Shown: positions 32,448 through 34,448 of the stretch, in pieces
Layout: each line of letters opens with the position of its first letter
How positions within the stretch are numbered: the first letter of the stretch is position 1
DNA from: Acidobacteriota bacterium
GTDB taxonomy: Bacteria; Acidobacteriota; Thermoanaerobaculia; Multivoradales; J023
Assembly (NCBI GenBank): GCA_029263395.1
Contig: JAJCXO010000134.1
Span: 1-34,448, forward strand
DNA: 34,448 nt
Direction of reading: 5' to 3'
The notes under the pieces: generated by a model
Database searches by the model: none
Told to the model about the DNA's origin: nothing
The model's input: only the letters and a program-made list of their open reading frames with translations
Translations under genes and position numbers: made by a program

Positions 32448-33296
32448 TTGGTCAGCGACAAGGTTCGACGGTTGGTTCGCTTAGTACTCCTGCTGATCAC
32501 GGCGGCGTTGGGTTCCGGGTGTGCTCCTGCTTCGTATTGTGCGCTACCGCCACCTCTCGAGCCTTCGTCGACGCCTGAGTCGTCATCCACTCCCAAGCAG
32601 GGGCCTCCCAAGCAGTGGCAAGTCTCCGACGATTTGCGCGTCACCGAGTTGCGCCCCGGGGTTTGGTTGCATACCTCGTGGCGCGTCCTGAGCAGCGGTC
32701 AGCGTTTTCTATCGAACGGACTGCTCGTGCGCGAGGGCGAGCGGCTGGTATTGGTGGATACCGCCTGGGGCGTCGAGCTCACTGAACAGCTTCTCGACTG
32801 GGTCGACGATACTCTTGCCCTCGAGGTTGATCGAGCGGTGGTCACCCACTTTCATGACGATCGGATGGGAGGCTCGCCGGTGCTCGCCGAGCGTGGCATT
32901 CCCTTCATGGGCCTGGAGCTGACCCGCGAGCTGGCCAAGGACGACGGGGTTCCGTTGCCATCGCCTTTGGTAGGCTTGGCGCTCGACAAGGCGGTGACGT
33001 TTGGTTCGCTCGAGGTGTTTTATCCCGGTCCGGGGCACAGCCGCGACAACTTGGCGGTGTGGGTTCCCGAAGCCAAGTTGCTGTTCGGCGGCTGTGCCGT
33101 GCGTCCCGGCAACGCCTCAACCGCCGGCAATACCGCCGACGCCGATGTCGAGGCCTGGCCCGAGGCGATCCGCCGATTGATCGCTCGGTACGGTGATGCC
33201 GAGATTGTGGTCCCGTCCCACGGCCCGCCCGGGACCGTCGAACTGTTGGTGCATACCCTCGAAGTCCTCGAGGGTGTGGACGCAGCGGACCGCTGA
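32448..33296 (+). CDS. Subclass B1-type metallo-beta-lactamase, probable lipoprotein
   Basis: TTG 32448 follows AGGAGG (32435-32440) at 7 nt. The 282 residues start with a basic/hydrophobic export signal ending ITAALGSGC, a near-lipobox with Cys25, then a Ser/Pro-rich linker (about 33-55). The MBL fold carries all six B1 zinc ligands: His134, His136 and Asp138 in THFHDDRMGG, His197 in GPGHSRDN, Cys216 in LFGGCAV and His258 in PSHGPPG. B1-like AGNTADADVEAWP also follows. The Cys ligand separates B1 from B3 lactamases and from most non-lactamase MBL proteins, so zinc-dependent hydrolysis of penicillins, cephalosporins or carbapenems in the periplasm is likely, though activity is untested. Unlike mobile blaNDM/blaVIM genes it has no integron or IS context here and looks chromosomal. 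Confidence 0.87.
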   Translation: MVSDKVRRLVRLVLLLITAALGSGCAPASYCALPPPLEPSSTPESSSTPKQGPPKQWQVSDDLRVTELRPGVWLHTSWRVLSSGQRFLSNGLLVREGERLVLVDTAWGVELTEQLLDWVDDTLALEVDRAVVTHFHDDRMGGSPVLAERGIPFMGLELTRELAKDDGVPLPSPLVGLALDKAVTFGSLEVFYPGPGHSRDNLAVWVPEAKLLFGGCAVRPGNASTAGNTADADVEAWPEAIRRLIARYGDAEIVVPSHGPPGTVELLVHTLEVLEGVDAADR

Positions 33297-33334
33297 TGGC
33301 TTGAAGATGAGCCTCCAAGCTTTGCGACGGGAGG

Positions 33335-33667
33335 TCATTGATGAAGTGCGCGGTCTACGAGGATAGCCTCAAGGTCGCGGCGTCCATCTAGAACGCCGAC
33401 CAGTACGACGTTGCTACGATCGACGCGGAAGAGAATCCGGTACGGCTTGAGCTGTAGCTCGCGAAACTCCCGAATAGCAATCCGTTCTAGTTCGGGGACG
33501 ACCCGTGCTCGTCGAGGATGCGCAGCTAGCGTGCCAATTTGGTCATGGATTTTTTCATAGAGCGCGAGTGCCCGATCGACACTCGAATCGGCAGCAACAT
33601 AGTCGATGATTCCATCGAGGTCGCTGAGAGCCGAACGGCTCCAGATAATCTTGTAGTGCTCAGTCAC
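33335..33667 (-). CDS. RelE/ParE-family toxin
   Basis: A 110-residue toxin of normal size for the superfamily, with KIIWSRSALSDLDGIIDYVA, the conserved FRELQLKPYRILFRVD strand pair and LVGVLDGRRDLEAIL. The pattern (…YRIxFxV…V.VLxVxHGRR-like end) suits the ParE/RelE fold; whether it cuts mRNA or poisons gyrase cannot be told from sequence. It overlaps the antitoxin gene by 8 nt and is second in the pair, the usual order. It is convergent with the beta-lactamase gene. Confidence 0.87.
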   Translation of the reverse strand: MTEHYKIIWSRSALSDLDGIIDYVAADSSVDRALALYEKIHDQIGTLAAHPRRARVVPELERIAIREFRELQLKPYRILFRVDRSNVVLVGVLDGRRDLEAILVDRALHQ

Positions 33668-33947
33668 CGCTGCGGTGCATCTCGAGCCGGTCCCGGAAGT
33701 GGGTGTCAGCGTCGGCGTCTGAAAGGATTCTGCCTTGCTGATAATCCCGGTCGCCCTGGACGGCCAGTTTGAGCAGCATCAACGATTCGTGCTGGCGCTG
33801 AAAGCTGTCAACATCCTGGAGAATTGCAGTCGCTTTGCCGTTCTGAGTAATTACCACGGGCTGCCTGGTCTCGCGAGCTCGCCGAATCAGCTCTGACGTT
33901 CGAGTCTTGAGGGCAGTGACGGGTTCGATGGCATTAGAGTAGTTCAA
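33660..33947 (-). CDS. Phd/YefM-family antitoxin
   Basis: This 95-residue antitoxin has the N-terminal DNA-binding pattern ALKTRTSELIRRARETRQPVVITQNGKATAILQDVDSFQ, followed by a C-terminal part that should wrap the toxin. The start is TTG 33947, with AAGGAG about 7 nt upstream. Such proteins neutralise the partner toxin and repress their shared promoter. A TATATT -10-like box lies about 20 nt upstream of the start on the minus strand (near 33966-33971). Confidence 0.88.
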   Translation of the reverse strand: MNYSNAIEPVTALKTRTSELIRRARETRQPVVITQNGKATAILQDVDSFQRQHESLMLLKLAVQGDRDYQQGRILSDADADTHFRDRLEMHRSGD

Positions 33948-34050
33948 GAGTGTCTCCTTGGAGCTAAATATAGCACCGGATTAGGGGCGAAAGGGCGATG
34001 TTTTGGTCTGAGCGGATCCGTCGCTATCGCCAGGAACACCTTATCTGTGG

Positions 34051-34448
34051 TTATGCGCTGGGTGGAATCAGGTCTCGGCCTGATACGACGACAACGTCTG
34101 TTTCCGGTGCCACGTCTTCTAGCTCAGGGACGAAGAGCGCTCGGACGATGTCGCGCTTCGCCAATTTCGCAGGCAGCTTCGGAGGCTCTTTCGTCACCAA
34201 ATCACGAGCCAGCTGTTGCAGCTTTCGGGTTGTGAAAGGCTTTGACGAGAACTTTGCCTCGCCGAGCAGGAGTTTCCGGCCATCAACCGATTCGCTGACG
34301 ATGTCCCACTCTGGCCTTGAGCCCTGCCACCAGCGGGATGCTGGGCCCCAGGGGCCTTCTTGACCGAGGGCACAGTGTCTGTCGAGGGGTCTCTGTCTGT
34401 TGAGGGGACTCTGTCTGTTGAGGGGACTCTGTCTGTTGAGGGGACTCT
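34051..34448 (-). CDS. DUF234-type ATPase, C-terminal fragment (continues beyond window)
   Basis: The minus strand from the window edge to TAA at 34051-34053 reads, after a repeat, GPWGPASRWWQGSRPEWDIV, then SESVDGRKLLLGEAKFSS, LARDLVTKEPPKLPAKL and ALFVPELEDVAPETDVVVSG. This is the C-terminal nuclease-like DUF234 part of the archaeal/bacterial AAA-type ATPases of the ExsB/ATPase_2 kind; the D...GEAK pattern resembles a PD-(D/E)xK site. No start codon is inside the window. The 5' part in view is made of an in-frame hexapeptide repeat (SPLNRQ, SPLNRQ, RPLDRH). Role of the family is unclear; some are linked to defence or mobile elements. It is adjacent and codirectional to the toxin-antitoxin pair. 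Confidence 0.75.
   Translation of the reverse strand, partial: SPLNRQSPLNRQSPLNRQRPLDRHCALGQEGPWGPASRWWQGSRPEWDIVSESVDGRKLLLGEAKFSSKPFTTRKLQQLARDLVTKEPPKLPAKLAKRDIVRALFVPELEDVAPETDVVVVSGRDLIPPSA
34377..34448. repeat. 18-bp tandem repeat, four units to window end
   Basis: Units at 34377, 34395, 34413 and 34431. The last three are identical (GTCTGTTGAGGGGACTCT) and the first differs at two positions. The repeat length is a multiple of three and keeps the DUF234 frame open. It continues at least to the last base of the window. Confidence 0.93.

Overview
The window (about 34.4 kb, GC-rich) looks like chromosomal DNA of a Gram-negative-type bacterium. It encodes a TonB-dependent outer-membrane receptor, an RND efflux pump, a lipoprotein metallo-beta-lactamase and a periplasmic multihaem cytochrome. 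A secreted phosphatase ending in a FESGD-type tail, a leucine-rich-repeat gene of the kind expanded in Myxococcota, Planctomycetota and Acidobacteriota, and many TTG/GTG starts make me favour an environmental acidobacterium (Thermoanaerobaculia-like). This taxonomic call is inference only.

Left part (1-11,050). The end of an RND pump gene converges on a minus-strand operon of about 10 kb: tetR, TonB receptor, SDR, KAS III-like protein, secreted alpha/beta hydrolase, a truncated PhaZ7-like polyester depolymerase, acyl-CoA ligase, second alpha/beta hydrolase, and sodium:solute symporter. Most junctions are 4-nt stop/start overlaps or gaps of 4-13 nt. One promoter (TTGACA, 18 bp, TAAAAT) followed at once by an 18-bp imperfect palindrome precedes tetR. 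I read it as an autoregulated uptake-and-catabolism operon for an ester or polyester substrate. The depolymerase is now only a 93-codon stump.

Middle (11,050-23,700). This is a patchwork of secreted or surface proteins and gene debris: an orphan phage-tailspike-like beta-helix protein, a large TPR/jelly-roll/purple-acid-phosphatase-type protein, a relic of an LRR gene fused to a headless beta-propeller gene that overlaps ychJ tail to tail, a zinc-ribbon protein, a secreted trypsin-like protease with a PKD domain, a protein with a TonB C-terminal domain, an LRR gene without its N-terminus, a serine esterase, and a broken CGNR zinc-finger regulator. GGTGCCAGGCACC palindromes sit at two places in this patch. 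The broken regulator is followed by seven exact-length 42-bp tandem repeats, most carrying an 8-bp inverted repeat.

Right part (23,700-34,448). A fused reductase-adenylation-carrier protein (domain order opposite to carboxylic acid reductases) is followed after 21 nt by a K+ channel with two RCK modules. A seven-haem cytochrome with TPRs and a GNAT acetyltransferase are divergent. Two tandem copies of a ~190-nt element with strong RNA-like folding lie directly in front of a subclass B1 metallo-beta-lactamase gene. The window closes with a Phd/RelE-type toxin-antitoxin pair and the C-terminus of a DUF234-type ATPase that contains an in-frame 18-bp repeat running to the window edge.

The strongest leads for undescribed biology are the duplicated structured element before the beta-lactamase gene, the 42-bp palindromic array, the permuted reductase-ligase-carrier enzyme, and the receptor operon with its atypical KAS III and depolymerase stump.
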